Below are positions 13,533 through 22,641 of a DNA stretch of 36,084 nt, one piece after another. The stretch is from NCBI GenBank assembly GCA_017459075.1, contig JAFUDQ010000045.1:1-36084 (forward strand), in the 5' to 3' direction. Source of the stretch: Bacteroidales bacterium (GTDB taxonomy: Bacteria > Bacteroidota > Bacteroidia > Bacteroidales > UBA932). The position numbers and the translations under genes are program-made. Numbering within the stretch: the stretch's first letter is position 1; each line of letters opens with the position of its first letter. The notes beneath the pieces are model-generated. The model saw only the letters and a program-made list of their open reading frames with translations, ran no database searches and was not told where the DNA came from.

Positions 13533-15578
13533 ATGGTACAAAAAGCGAACGTTTTTTTAATGTGCATTGCCCTTTTTGCGACAATGTCCTGCAGTAGTAA
13601 AGACTCTATTCCAAATGAGCCTGAGTATAAAACAGTTGCAGTAACCGGCGTAACAGTAGGACCAACATCCCTGGAACTGAAAGTTGGGGAAACCGGCCAG
13701 CTCAGCGCCAGCGTAACCCCCAGAAACGCCACCAATCCCGGAGTGAAATGGAATTCAGGAAACACTTCCATTGCAACCGTCGATGGCAACGGTCTTGTAA
13801 CGGGAATCGGCGCCGGCAGCACTGTAGTCGTTGTTGTAACGGACGATGGCAGCTTCAAGGATAAATGCTCCATCGTCGTCAAGGAAGCAGAAAAACCGGT
13901 TGTTCACGTTACCGGAGTCAGCCTTGACAAAACATCCCTGACAATGGAAATAGGGGAGAGTGCAACGCTTACCGCCACAGTTGAACCTGTAAATGCAGAG
14001 AACAAGGCTGTCACATGGTACAGCTCTTCTTCTACCGTTGCTACGGTTTCAGCCGGCAGGGTAACGGCAGTCGCCGCAGGAACAGCTACCATCGGCGTAT
14101 CTACCGTTGACGGAGGATTTACTGCAAGCTGCACGGTTACAGTGAACGCAGGTGCGCCTTCAGACCCAGGAGCACCCACAGCCTACGGCGCAGTTCCTAC
14201 CAAAGGACAGCTCGCATGGCAGCGCCAGGAACTCCTCATGTTCTATCATTACGGCCAGGCAACCTTCTCCGGCTGGGACGGTGAGAATTCAACATGCAAC
14301 GGACGCTCTTGGACAGAAAGCCTTCTGCTCCAGAATTATACCCCTACCACTATCGATGCTGACCAGTGGGTAAAGACTGCCGCAGACAACGGCTTCAAAG
14401 AGGTAATCCTAACCGCAAAGCATCATGACGGCTTCTGCCTCTGGGACAATCCTGAAAGCACAACAGACGTCGCCAATTCCAATTGCAAGAACCATACAGA
14501 CGTTGTAAAGGCCGTTTCAGACGCCTGCACCAAGTACGGAGTGAACCTTGGTATCTATCTCTCACCTTGGGACAGGATGATTGAAGCAGCCGGTTACAGC
14601 ACCTCCCAATATGAGGATATGTACAAAAAGGCCCTCAAGAGCCTTATGACCAGCTATGGCAAGGTAGTTGAGATGTGGTTCGACGGCAACCATGCCGGCT
14701 CCTTCAACTGGTCTGCAGTGAATCAGGTTGTGTACGATGCCAACCCGGACTGCGTAATCTTCTCCAATGGCGGCCCCGGCTGCCGCTGGGTCGGAAATGA
14801 GGCCGGCGAGGCCGGAGAGACCAACTGGTCCACCCTGAACATCAGCGGCCGCGGCCTTTCTCCGAGCAACCTTCCTGGCAACTATGAGTCATACCTTAGC
14901 CAGGGAGACGAGGGCGCTTCTTCATGGTGCCCCGCAGAGTGCGACTTCAGCATCCAGCAGATCGGAGACCACAACGGCTGGTTCTACGGTGCATCGGACA
15001 GCCGCAAGACCGCAAAGGAACTCATGAACCTTTATTACAAGAGCGTGGGCCGCAATTCAGTCTTCCTAATGAACGTTCCGCCGTCCAACAACGGCGTCAT
15101 CGCCTCACAGGAAAAGACTGTCATTGAGGAGTTTACGAGCATGCGTAACAGCATCTTCGGTACCAATCTTGCCGATGGTGCCACGGCAACCGCCACCAAC
15201 GTCCGCGGCAATGTGACGGACAAATATGGCCCTGCCAACATGCTTAACGGCAACTACGATTCTTATTTTGCAACCGACAACAACGTCACAACAGTCGAAA
15301 TCGAATTCAATCTCTCAGGCAGCAAGACCTTCAACAGGGTGATGCTCCAGGAATACATTCCTCTTGGCCAGCGCGTCAGGAGCTTTGAGATTCAGGTTAA
15401 GAGAAACGGCAGCTGGACGTCATGGGGAAATGGTTCAAAAACCACCATCGGCCATAAGAGAATCATTCTTGGCAGCTCCGTTACCACAGATGCCGTGAAG
15501 ATAAGAATCACTGGCTCAAAGGCTTGTCCCGTCCTGAACGGCTTTGGATTGTATAACGACACCGTTTCCGGTCTATGA
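13533..15578 (+). CDS. Alpha-L-fucosidase (GH29) with two N-terminal Big_2 domains
   Basis: 681-residue paralogue of the preceding enzyme, alike over the catalytic and C-terminal regions (same FYHYGQATFSGWDGEN, AKHHDGFCLWDNPES and WFDGNHAG motifs; probable nucleophile Asp384). It adds two bacterial Ig-like group 2 domains, about residues 35-117 and 125-205 (VTGVTVGPTSLELKVGETGQL; VTGVSLDKTSLTMEIGESATL). These may act as a spacer lifting the catalytic domain off the membrane. Start chosen at 13533 because it gives a lipoprotein-like signal (MVQKANVFLMCIALFATMSC); the ATG at 13497 would add a basic stretch that overlaps a -7 box. Its stop overlaps the next gene by 4 bases (ATGA). Confidence 0.92.
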   Translation: MVQKANVFLMCIALFATMSCSSKDSIPNEPEYKTVAVTGVTVGPTSLELKVGETGQLSASVTPRNATNPGVKWNSGNTSIATVDGNGLVTGIGAGSTVVVVVTDDGSFKDKCSIVVKEAEKPVVHVTGVSLDKTSLTMEIGESATLTATVEPVNAENKAVTWYSSSSTVATVSAGRVTAVAAGTATIGVSTVDGGFTASCTVTVNAGAPSDPGAPTAYGAVPTKGQLAWQRQELLMFYHYGQATFSGWDGENSTCNGRSWTESLLLQNYTPTTIDADQWVKTAADNGFKEVILTAKHHDGFCLWDNPESTTDVANSNCKNHTDVVKAVSDACTKYGVNLGIYLSPWDRMIEAAGYSTSQYEDMYKKALKSLMTSYGKVVEMWFDGNHAGSFNWSAVNQVVYDANPDCVIFSNGGPGCRWVGNEAGEAGETNWSTLNISGRGLSPSNLPGNYESYLSQGDEGASSWCPAECDFSIQQIGDHNGWFYGASDSRKTAKELMNLYYKSVGRNSVFLMNVPPSNNGVIASQEKTVIEEFTSMRNSIFGTNLADGATATATNVRGNVTDKYGPANMLNGNYDSYFATDNNVTTVEIEFNLSGSKTFNRVMLQEYIPLGQRVRSFEIQVKRNGSWTSWGNGSKTTIGHKRIILGSSVTTDAVKIRITGSKACPVLNGFGLYNDTVSGL

Positions 15579-16309
15579 GAAATCTGATCCTCCTGCTTGC
15601 CTTGCTTGGTCTTATGGGCGCCTGCGCACCCAAAGACGGTATCCGTACAATGCGTGCATCCACAAGCAAGGAAGTGGACCTTGGAAAAATCAAGGAGATT
15701 GACGGCCCTGTCAAGGTAAGGCTCCTCCTTAGGAATGACTATAAGGATACCCTTTATCCCGTGCAGCTGTACACCCCGTGCGGGTGCACGCAGGCCAGTT
15801 TTGACAAGAAGCCTGTCGCCCCCGGTGAAGATGAGGTGCTGGAAGTAGTCTATAATCCCGCCTACAACCCCGGTCCAATGATGGAGCAGATTCAGATACT
15901 TTATACAAACTCTCCCACGCGCGTGCGCATAATAACTATTAAGGGAGAGGTCATCGGTTACAATCATCCCATAGAAGAAGACCGCCCCTATGCCTTTGGC
16001 GAGGGTTTGTACATGAGCCATAAGGTTCTGAGCTACGGCCTTGTGCGCCCTGGCGACACTTCTGACATGTTCTTCCGCTACGGGAACGGAAACACCGGCT
16101 CCGCCACCGTTGAATTCGAGATTCCGGAGGAGTGGAAGCCCTTCTTCCGCCTTCGCCAGCCCGGTAAGATGAAGGCCGATGAACGTGATACCCTCCATGC
16201 CCGTTTTACTATGCCGATGGGTGTGGACAGCGCTTATTTTGCAGTACGCCCCATTGTGGACGGAAAATATACGGATGAAGTCCTGTCAGTGCGGGCTGTA
16301 TCCAGATAG
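15575..16309 (+). CDS. DUF1573 domain lipoprotein
   Basis: 244 residues with a lipoprotein signal (MRNLILLLALLGLMGAC, Cys17). The N-terminal half is a DUF1573 domain, an Ig-like fold recognised by YTPCGCTQASFDKKPVAPGEDEVLEVVYNP, with the conserved Cys68-Gly-Cys70. The C-terminal half (about 140-244) repeats the style of a second, more degenerate domain. DUF1573 proteins are abundant in Bacteroidetes envelopes, but their function is not known to me. Translation is coupled to the fucosidase by a 4-base overlap, and the SusC gene follows after about 50 bases, so it is part of the locus although it is not a usual PUL component. Confidence 0.8.
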   Translation: MRNLILLLALLGLMGACAPKDGIRTMRASTSKEVDLGKIKEIDGPVKVRLLLRNDYKDTLYPVQLYTPCGCTQASFDKKPVAPGEDEVLEVVYNPAYNPGPMMEQIQILYTNSPTRVRIITIKGEVIGYNHPIEEDRPYAFGEGLYMSHKVLSYGLVRPGDTSDMFFRYGNGNTGSATVEFEIPEEWKPFFRLRQPGKMKADERDTLHARFTMPMGVDSAYFAVRPIVDGKYTDEVLSVRAVSR

Positions 16310-16358
16310 ATAAATGAAAACAAAACCTAAACAAATATTACTACTAATTAAAAACCTT

Positions 16359-19300
16359 ATGAGTTTCCAACTAAAGAAAGTCTTTGCAGGCGCCTTCGCG
16401 GTGCTTGCCGGGCTGTTCCTTGCAGGTGGGACCGCTTTCGCCCAGAACAGGACGATTACGGGTACTGTCACCGACGAGTTCGGTGAACCTCTCATCGGCG
16501 CAAGTGTCATCGTTGAAGGAAACACCAGCGTAGGTGTAATAACAGACCTGGACGGTAATTATTCCATTTCCGTTCCGGCAGACGCTGTTGCACTCCGCTA
16601 TTCCTTCATCGGACAGGAAGACGCCGTAGAGCAGATCGGAGACCGTACGGTTATCAATGTCCAGCTTGCGACGGCATCTACCGTCCTCAATGCGACAGTG
16701 GTAACGGCTATGGGTATCCGAAAAGAGGAAAAATCCCTTTCCTACAATGTTCAGCAGCCGAAACTGGAGAGCGTAAGCCCTGTTGGATCCTTCGTCAACA
16801 GCCTTAACGGTAAGGTTGCCGGAGTTTCCATTAACCAGTCTTCTTCTGGTGTGGGAGGAACCTCACGTATCGTCATGCGTGGTTCCAAATCCATCTCAAA
16901 CAACAACAATGCACTGTATGTGATTGACGGTATCCCTATGCAGTCCCTGCGCGGCTCACAGCCGGAGGGTACCTATGCGGGAGCAGGTCAGACCGGTGAC
17001 GTCCTCGGTACTTTGAACCAGGAAGATATCGAGTCTATCTCCGTCCTCTCAGGCCCTTCAGCAGCGGCTCTTTACGGTGCAAATGCAGCAAATGGTGTCA
17101 TCATCATCACCACAAAGAAAGGTGGAAAAGACCGTTTGGATATTGACTATTCAAACAGCACCATCTTCTCACGTGCCTATGTGATGCCTTCATTCCAGAA
17201 CACTTACGGCCCTACTTCTCCCGGTTCATACTACAGCTGGGGAAGCAAACTGGACACCCCGTCCTCTTACAAGCCGCGTGATTTCTTCCAGACAGGTGTA
17301 AACGAGGTTAACTCTATCGCCCTGTCAACTGGTACCGACCGCAGCCAGACCTATGTTTCTGCAGGTGTGGCCAATGCCCGCGGTATCATCCACAACAACA
17401 ATGTAAACAGGTACAATCTGTCCTTCCGCAACACTACAGACCTTCTCAAAGACGTCCTCACCATGGATATCAATGTAACTTACGGTCGTGTAAGCGAGCA
17501 GAACATGATTTCCCAGGGTGAATATGGTAACCCTGTAGTTCCTGTATACCTCTTTCCTGCAGGAGACGACTTTTCCAAGCTTCAGGTTTACGAGCGTTAC
17601 GACGCCGGCCGTAATTTCAAGACCCAGTTCTGGCCTTATGACTTCATCCAGTCAATGCAGAACCCTTACTGGATTACGGAACACCAGAAATGGCAGAACC
17701 TGAAGAACCGTCTCATGGGCTCCGCACAGCTCTCTTACAAGCCTCTCAACTGGCTCACCCTCTCTGCCCGCGCCAAGTTCGACCGCACGGACGAGAAGCA
17801 GGAGCAGAAGTTCGACGCCGGTACCAACACCCTGTTCACAGAGGGTTCAAAGCACGGTAAATACGGACTCAACAACCAGTACACAGAGCAGAAGTTCGCA
17901 GAGTTCCTTGCCTCCTTCAATAAGTACTTCGGAGACAACGCCTTCAATCTTACCGGTGTAGTTGGTACGAACATCGATGACATCCGTTTCCGTTCAGATT
18001 ATATCAACGGACCTCTTGCCATGGTTAACAACAAGTTCAACCTCAACAACATCGACCGTAGCAGCACCCATACCAATCTTGGTTCAAGCGGATGGCATTC
18101 ACAGAACCAGTCTGTCTTCGCCAACGCCCAGCTTGGATGGCGCAGCAGGGTTTACCTGGATATGACCTACCGTATTGACTGGAACTCTACGCTGTGGACA
18201 GCCGGTGCCATTACTTATCCTACAGTAGGTCTCTCCGGTATCGTCACAGAACTCCTTCCTTTCCTCAAGAGCAGTTTCTTCCCTTATTGGAAAGTACGCG
18301 CTTCTTATTCGGAGGTAGGTAATACTCCCAACCCGGCAGACTTCGCCCTTTATCCTACTTATGCACAGACCAACGGAAGCATCAGCACTGATATCCGCCG
18401 TCAGAATACGGACCTTGATCCGGAGCGCACCAAATCTTGGGAACTCGGTACCAATATCCACTTCTTCGACAGCAAACTCCAGATCGATGCTACCGTTTAC
18501 AACTCCAACACTTTCAATCAGTTCTATACCGCTCGCCTGAGTTCTACTTCTACAAACAGCGGCATGTTGCTGAATGGTGGTAAGGTAAACAACAAGGGTA
18601 TTGAGCTTGCACTCCGCTATGATGATTCCATCGGCAAAGTAAACTTCGGCACTTATGTAACATGGACATGGAACAAGAACACCATCAAGAGCCTCAGCTT
18701 CGTAGATCCTACCGACGGAAAGGTTTACGGACGTGACGGTATCTCCGTAGGCGGCTTCGGCGGTGTGAACAACGTTCTTTATGAAGGTGGTTCCCTTGGC
18801 GATGTTTACGTAACTACAATCGCTACCGATGAAAACGGCTTCTACAAGCAGAATTCTGACGGTATGATTATAGCCGATTACGATGAAAAGGATATGATTT
18901 TTGCAGGTACAACCGATGCCAAGCACCGCCTCAGCTGGGGTGGCCATGTTGGCTGGAACGGTATTACCGCAAGCTTCCTCTTCACCGGCCGCTTCGGTGG
19001 TGTGGCTATCTCAAAGACCCAGGCTGTCATGGATTACTACGGTATCTCCCAGAACACAGCCGACGCCCGCGAGCAGGGTTACTTCATGATTAACGGCATG
19101 AAGAACTACGACATCCAGGGCTACTATCAGGTAATCGGTGCAAACCAGGGCGTAATGAGCCAGTATGTTTACAGCGCAACCAACGTTCGCCTCGCAGAGG
19201 TTTCCGTAGGTTACGACTTCCCTTGCAAGAACTGGGGATGGATCAAGGGCGTCAATGTTTCTGTTGTCGGAAACAACCTTGCAATGCTTTACCTGAAGGC

Positions 19301-19904
19301 TCCGTTCGATCCTGAAATGACCTCAAGTGCAGGTACTTACAACCAGGGCATCGACTACTTCATGCAGCCTTCTACAAGAAGCGTAGGCTTCTCTGTAAAA
19401 CTTAAGTTCGGAGGCAGCACCGCATCCAAGTCTGATGCAGTAGCATCCCACGACACCTATCGTCCCGCCAGAAGCGCCGTAGAGGAGCCTAAGGTAGTGG
19501 AGAAGGTGGTTTACAAGGACAAGGTAGTAGAGAAGGTGGTAGAGAAGGAAGTTATCAAGGAAGTTCCTGCCAAGACTTTGACAGAGACCTACTCTGATGA
19601 TTTGTACTTCATCATCGGCAAAGCCGAAATCCGCCCGGACGAGGCATTCAAGCTCGGCCGCATCTGCCAGATCCTCAAGGACAATCCTGATGCAAAGGTT
19701 ACCATCACCGGCTACGCCGACAGTGGTACCGGAACAGATGAAATCAACCGTGAACTCTCCGGTCAGCGCGCCGACAAGGTTGTTGACATGCTCGTGAGTG
19801 CCGGTATTTCCCGCAGCAGGATAATCAGCTCTTCTTATGCAGGAGACCGCGACGCTTCCAAGAGTCCTGAATTCAACCGTGTTGCTGTATGTATCGTCAA
19901 ATAA
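16359..19904 (+). CDS. SusC/RagA-type TonB-dependent transporter fused to a C-terminal OmpA-like domain
   Basis: 1181 residues. Order: signal peptide (to TAFAQ); carboxypeptidase-like domain (ITGTVTDEFGEPLIGASV, about 33-108); plug (about 140-250, with SRIVMRGSKSI and ALYVIDGIPM); 22-strand-type barrel ending in RSVGFSVKLKF near 1016, the normal end of a SusC protein. The frame continues with a charged linker (repeated VEKVV/KEV, about 1017-1077), then an OmpA-family domain (about 1078-1181) with YFIIGKAEIRP, VTITGYADSGTGTDEINREL and the peptidoglycan-binding signature NRELSGQRADKVVDML. So a glycan importer appears tethered to the cell wall. Start at 16359 follows an AT-rich leader; an ATG at 16314 would add 15 basic residues. 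susD follows after 11 bases. Confidence 0.92.
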   Translation: MSFQLKKVFAGAFAVLAGLFLAGGTAFAQNRTITGTVTDEFGEPLIGASVIVEGNTSVGVITDLDGNYSISVPADAVALRYSFIGQEDAVEQIGDRTVINVQLATASTVLNATVVTAMGIRKEEKSLSYNVQQPKLESVSPVGSFVNSLNGKVAGVSINQSSSGVGGTSRIVMRGSKSISNNNNALYVIDGIPMQSLRGSQPEGTYAGAGQTGDVLGTLNQEDIESISVLSGPSAAALYGANAANGVIIITTKKGGKDRLDIDYSNSTIFSRAYVMPSFQNTYGPTSPGSYYSWGSKLDTPSSYKPRDFFQTGVNEVNSIALSTGTDRSQTYVSAGVANARGIIHNNNVNRYNLSFRNTTDLLKDVLTMDINVTYGRVSEQNMISQGEYGNPVVPVYLFPAGDDFSKLQVYERYDAGRNFKTQFWPYDFIQSMQNPYWITEHQKWQNLKNRLMGSAQLSYKPLNWLTLSARAKFDRTDEKQEQKFDAGTNTLFTEGSKHGKYGLNNQYTEQKFAEFLASFNKYFGDNAFNLTGVVGTNIDDIRFRSDYINGPLAMVNNKFNLNNIDRSSTHTNLGSSGWHSQNQSVFANAQLGWRSRVYLDMTYRIDWNSTLWTAGAITYPTVGLSGIVTELLPFLKSSFFPYWKVRASYSEVGNTPNPADFALYPTYAQTNGSISTDIRRQNTDLDPERTKSWELGTNIHFFDSKLQIDATVYNSNTFNQFYTARLSSTSTNSGMLLNGGKVNNKGIELALRYDDSIGKVNFGTYVTWTWNKNTIKSLSFVDPTDGKVYGRDGISVGGFGGVNNVLYEGGSLGDVYVTTIATDENGFYKQNSDGMIIADYDEKDMIFAGTTDAKHRLSWGGHVGWNGITASFLFTGRFGGVAISKTQAVMDYYGISQNTADAREQGYFMINGMKNYDIQGYYQVIGANQGVMSQYVYSATNVRLAEVSVGYDFPCKNWGWIKGVNVSVVGNNLAMLYLKAPFDPEMTSSAGTYNQGIDYFMQPSTRSVGFSVKLKFGGSTASKSDAVASHDTYRPARSAVEEPKVVEKVVYKDKVVEKVVEKEVIKEVPAKTLTETYSDDLYFIIGKAEIRPDEAFKLGRICQILKDNPDAKVTITGYADSGTGTDEINRELSGQRADKVVDMLVSAGISRSRIISSSYAGDRDASKSPEFNRVAVCIVK

Positions 19905-19915
19905 AGGAGAGCGCT

Positions 19916-21490
19916 ATGAAAATGAAAAATATTATCCTTACCCTTGCCGCTGCCGCTTTTGTTTTTGCAGGCTGTACCAAGGATTTTGAGAATATCAACA
20001 AGAACGATTTCGGCGTAAACGAAGAAGAACTCAGCCAGGACGGTCTTGCCGTTGGCGGTATGCTTCAGCAGCTGGAACGTTCCGTGATTATCTATCGCGA
20101 CGGCAATTATCTGGATTCAGACTATCAGATTATGTACAACCTTTGCGCAGAGACATGGTGCGGTTACATGGCACCGACACTGAGCGATGGTCATCATGCA
20201 GGCTGGGATGTCAATGATGGTTGGCATCGCCGCATGTTCACTGTTAAGTATGAGTACGGAATGGCCGGATATACCGCATTTGTTGCCAAGGCAGAGCCTC
20301 TTGGTCTTGCAAATGAGCTTGCTCTTGCAAAGATCCTGAAGGTTACCACCATGCATCAGGTTGCAGACTATTACGGTCCTATTGCTTATTCTAACATTGG
20401 TTCCATTACCAATATCTATGATCCTCTGGATCAGGTATATACACAATTCTTCAAGGAACTGGACGAAGCTATCGAACTCCTTGAGAAAGTAGCCGGAACA
20501 GGTGCTAAAATCCTGGAAGACTACGATCTTATCTATGGCGGCGACGCTGTTAAGTGGGTTCAGTTTGCCAATTCTCTCCGCCTTCGCCTGGCAATGCGCG
20601 TAAGCTACGCAGACCCTGCCCTGGCACGCGAGGAGGCAGAAAAGTCCATCGCCAGTCCTTTTGGTGTCATCACTTCCAACAGCAACAATGCTGTGATTGC
20701 TGAGGCCGGTGTTCGTCATCCTGACTATACCATCAACGTAGATTTCAACGATGCCGATACCCAGATAGGTGCTTCCCTGGATTGCTATCTTAACGGATAT
20801 AACGATCCCCGTAAGTTCCTGTATGCCAATCCCGCAGGCGACGGAAACCTTCACGGTGTACGTCCCGGTATCACTCCTTCCACATGGTCAAACTACAAGA
20901 ACTCCGCTGCCAAGGTGTCTGCTCCCAACGCCGCAATCTACAAGATTTGCTGGCTGAATGCTGCAGAAGTTGCCTTCCTGCGCGCAGAGGGTGCCCTCAA
21001 GGGTTGGAACATGGGTGGTACTGCTAAGGATTTCTACGAGGAAGGTATCAAGCTTTCCTTCGAGGAATGGGGTGCAGAGGGTGTTAACGCTTATCTGGCT
21101 AACAACTCCGCAAAACCTGCCGCTTTCGCAGACAATGTAGGCCGTTCAAATGCAACTGCTCCCTCTACCGTTACCATCGCCTGGAACCAGAGCGACCCGG
21201 ACGAGGTTAAACTGGAAAAGATCGGTACCCAGAAATGGCTCGCCCTCTTCCCCAACAGCGCAGAGGCATGGGCAGAGTACCGTCGTCTTCACTATCCGGT
21301 TCTCGTTCCCCCGGCAAACAACTATTCCAATGGCGTGGTCAATACCAACCAGGGTATCCGCCGTGTACCTTATCCCGTATCTGAGCAGACCGATAACCCG
21401 GAGGGCTATGCAGCCGGTGTCGCAGCTCTCGGTGGCCAGGATAACGCAGGTGTACGCCTTTGGTGGGATGCAAAGCCTTTTAATAACTGA
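19916..21490 (+). CDS. SusD-like nutrient-binding outer membrane lipoprotein
   Basis: 524 residues; lipoprotein signal ending in FVFAGC (Cys20). The mature start CTKDFENINKNDFGVNEEEL and the helical repeats resemble the SusD-like_2 group; WCGYMAPT, KWVQFANSLRLRLAMRVSYADP and CWLNAAEVAFLRAEGALKGW are typical helices of the fold. SusD proteins form the lid over the SusC barrel and bind the glycan. The ATG at 19916 is preceded by AAAGGAG (19903-19909) at 6 bases, one of the few clear Shine-Dalgarno sites here, and is preferred over the in-frame ATG at 19889 inside the SusC-OmpA end. Partner: the SusC-OmpA fusion directly upstream. Confidence 0.93.
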   Translation: MKMKNIILTLAAAAFVFAGCTKDFENINKNDFGVNEEELSQDGLAVGGMLQQLERSVIIYRDGNYLDSDYQIMYNLCAETWCGYMAPTLSDGHHAGWDVNDGWHRRMFTVKYEYGMAGYTAFVAKAEPLGLANELALAKILKVTTMHQVADYYGPIAYSNIGSITNIYDPLDQVYTQFFKELDEAIELLEKVAGTGAKILEDYDLIYGGDAVKWVQFANSLRLRLAMRVSYADPALAREEAEKSIASPFGVITSNSNNAVIAEAGVRHPDYTINVDFNDADTQIGASLDCYLNGYNDPRKFLYANPAGDGNLHGVRPGITPSTWSNYKNSAAKVSAPNAAIYKICWLNAAEVAFLRAEGALKGWNMGGTAKDFYEEGIKLSFEEWGAEGVNAYLANNSAKPAAFADNVGRSNATAPSTVTIAWNQSDPDEVKLEKIGTQKWLALFPNSAEAWAEYRRLHYPVLVPPANNYSNGVVNTNQGIRRVPYPVSEQTDNPEGYAAGVAALGGQDNAGVRLWWDAKPFNN

Positions 21491-21504
21491 TAATGCTGAA
21501 GGAT

Positions 21505-22641
21505 ATGAAAAAGATATTTTGTTTACTCTCTATCGCCCTTGCAGTCGCAGCTTGCGACACAAAGGAAGAGACTCTTGAACTCCAGCATTTCAAAACGCCG
21601 GGTGTAGAGGAAGATCTTACTGAATCTGATCTGGCTTATTATAAGAATCTGCGTGAGTGGAAAGAGTCCAAGCACACTATTTCTTACGTATATTTCGCCG
21701 CATGGGCTCCGCCGGAGGGTGCTACCAGTCTGTTTATTGAGTATCAGACAATGCGTCCCCGTCTTATCTCCCTTCCTGATTCACTTGATATCGTGAACCT
21801 TTGGATGGGTACTCCTATGAAGCAGGAGTCTACCGACGCATGTTTCTATGGCAACGTCAAGAATCCGGAGACCGGAGAGATTGAGCGTAAGCCTATGAAT
21901 ACTTATGATTATTCTCCCAATGCCTATGCAGACCTTGAGTTCTGCCAGAAGTACAAAGGCACCAAGTTCGTTATGCACGCCGACGCCTCTCACTACGGCC
22001 AGGAGTTCGAGCTTGACGGCCAGTACTGGAAGGTAGAAAGTAACAATGAAGAGTCCATCCGCGCATACGGCCGCCTTGTTGTTGACATCGTCAACACTCA
22101 CGGTCTTGACGGCGTAGACTTCGACTATGAAGGTTGGGGTGGAAATCAGATTTTCTGGGTTATCGATGAGGTTGGAAAATACTTCGGTCCTCAGGGCAGC
22201 GATCCTTCCAAGCTTCTTATCGTTGACTACTTCGGCGGTTATCCCGGCGGAAACATCGAGCCTTACATCAACTATCTTGTAAAGCAGGCTTATTCCGCCC
22301 AGGGTTCTTCTACCGGCGGTCCCAGCTGGTGCCCTGCAGAGAAGATGGTCTACTGCGAGCAGTATGAGCAGTCTTCAGGCGAAGGCCCCAACTACCTTAA
22401 CGGTGGTTATCCTACCGGAAGGACAAACGAGGCCGGAGAAAAAATGTACACACTTGAGTCTTATGCCCGCTATGCTTCAGAGGCTACTGAAGGACTGGGC
22501 GGCGGCTTCGGTGCTTACTACATCGACAATGATTATGCAAACGGTCAGGAAGCCCTTAAAGCAAAGGGTTATGCCAACTATCACTTCGATACCTATGGTT
22601 TCCTGCGTCGTGCCATCCAGATTGTAAACCCTGCCAAATAA
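21505..22641 (+). CDS. GH18 glycoside hydrolase, endo-beta-N-acetylglucosaminidase type
   Basis: 378-residue lipoprotein (MKKIFCLLSIALAVAAC, Cys17). The GH18 motif DGxDxDxE is complete in LDGVDFDYEGWG, with catalytic Glu209 and the assisting Asp207. Size, single-domain form and the SusCD/DUF1735 neighbourhood match surface endoglycosidases that cut the chitobiose core of N-glycans (EndoH/BT1044-like) better than chitinases. A YYIDNDYANG segment near the C-terminus completes the barrel. An in-frame ATG at 21493 is also possible; 21505 gives the standard MKK signal peptide. The stop overlaps the next ATG by one base. Exact glycan type (high-mannose or complex) cannot be read. Confidence 0.88.
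   Translation: MKKIFCLLSIALAVAACDTKEETLELQHFKTPGVEEDLTESDLAYYKNLREWKESKHTISYVYFAAWAPPEGATSLFIEYQTMRPRLISLPDSLDIVNLWMGTPMKQESTDACFYGNVKNPETGEIERKPMNTYDYSPNAYADLEFCQKYKGTKFVMHADASHYGQEFELDGQYWKVESNNEESIRAYGRLVVDIVNTHGLDGVDFDYEGWGGNQIFWVIDEVGKYFGPQGSDPSKLLIVDYFGGYPGGNIEPYINYLVKQAYSAQGSSTGGPSWCPAEKMVYCEQYEQSSGEGPNYLNGGYPTGRTNEAGEKMYTLESYARYASEATEGLGGGFGAYYIDNDYANGQEALKAKGYANYHFDTYGFLRRAIQIVNPAK

Noticed and set aside
20117-20854. A 245-codon minus-strand frame inside susD, with similar long antisense frames in susC and elsewhere.
   Set aside because: They overlap strongly supported genes, show no signals of their own and are expected mirror frames of high-GC third positions.
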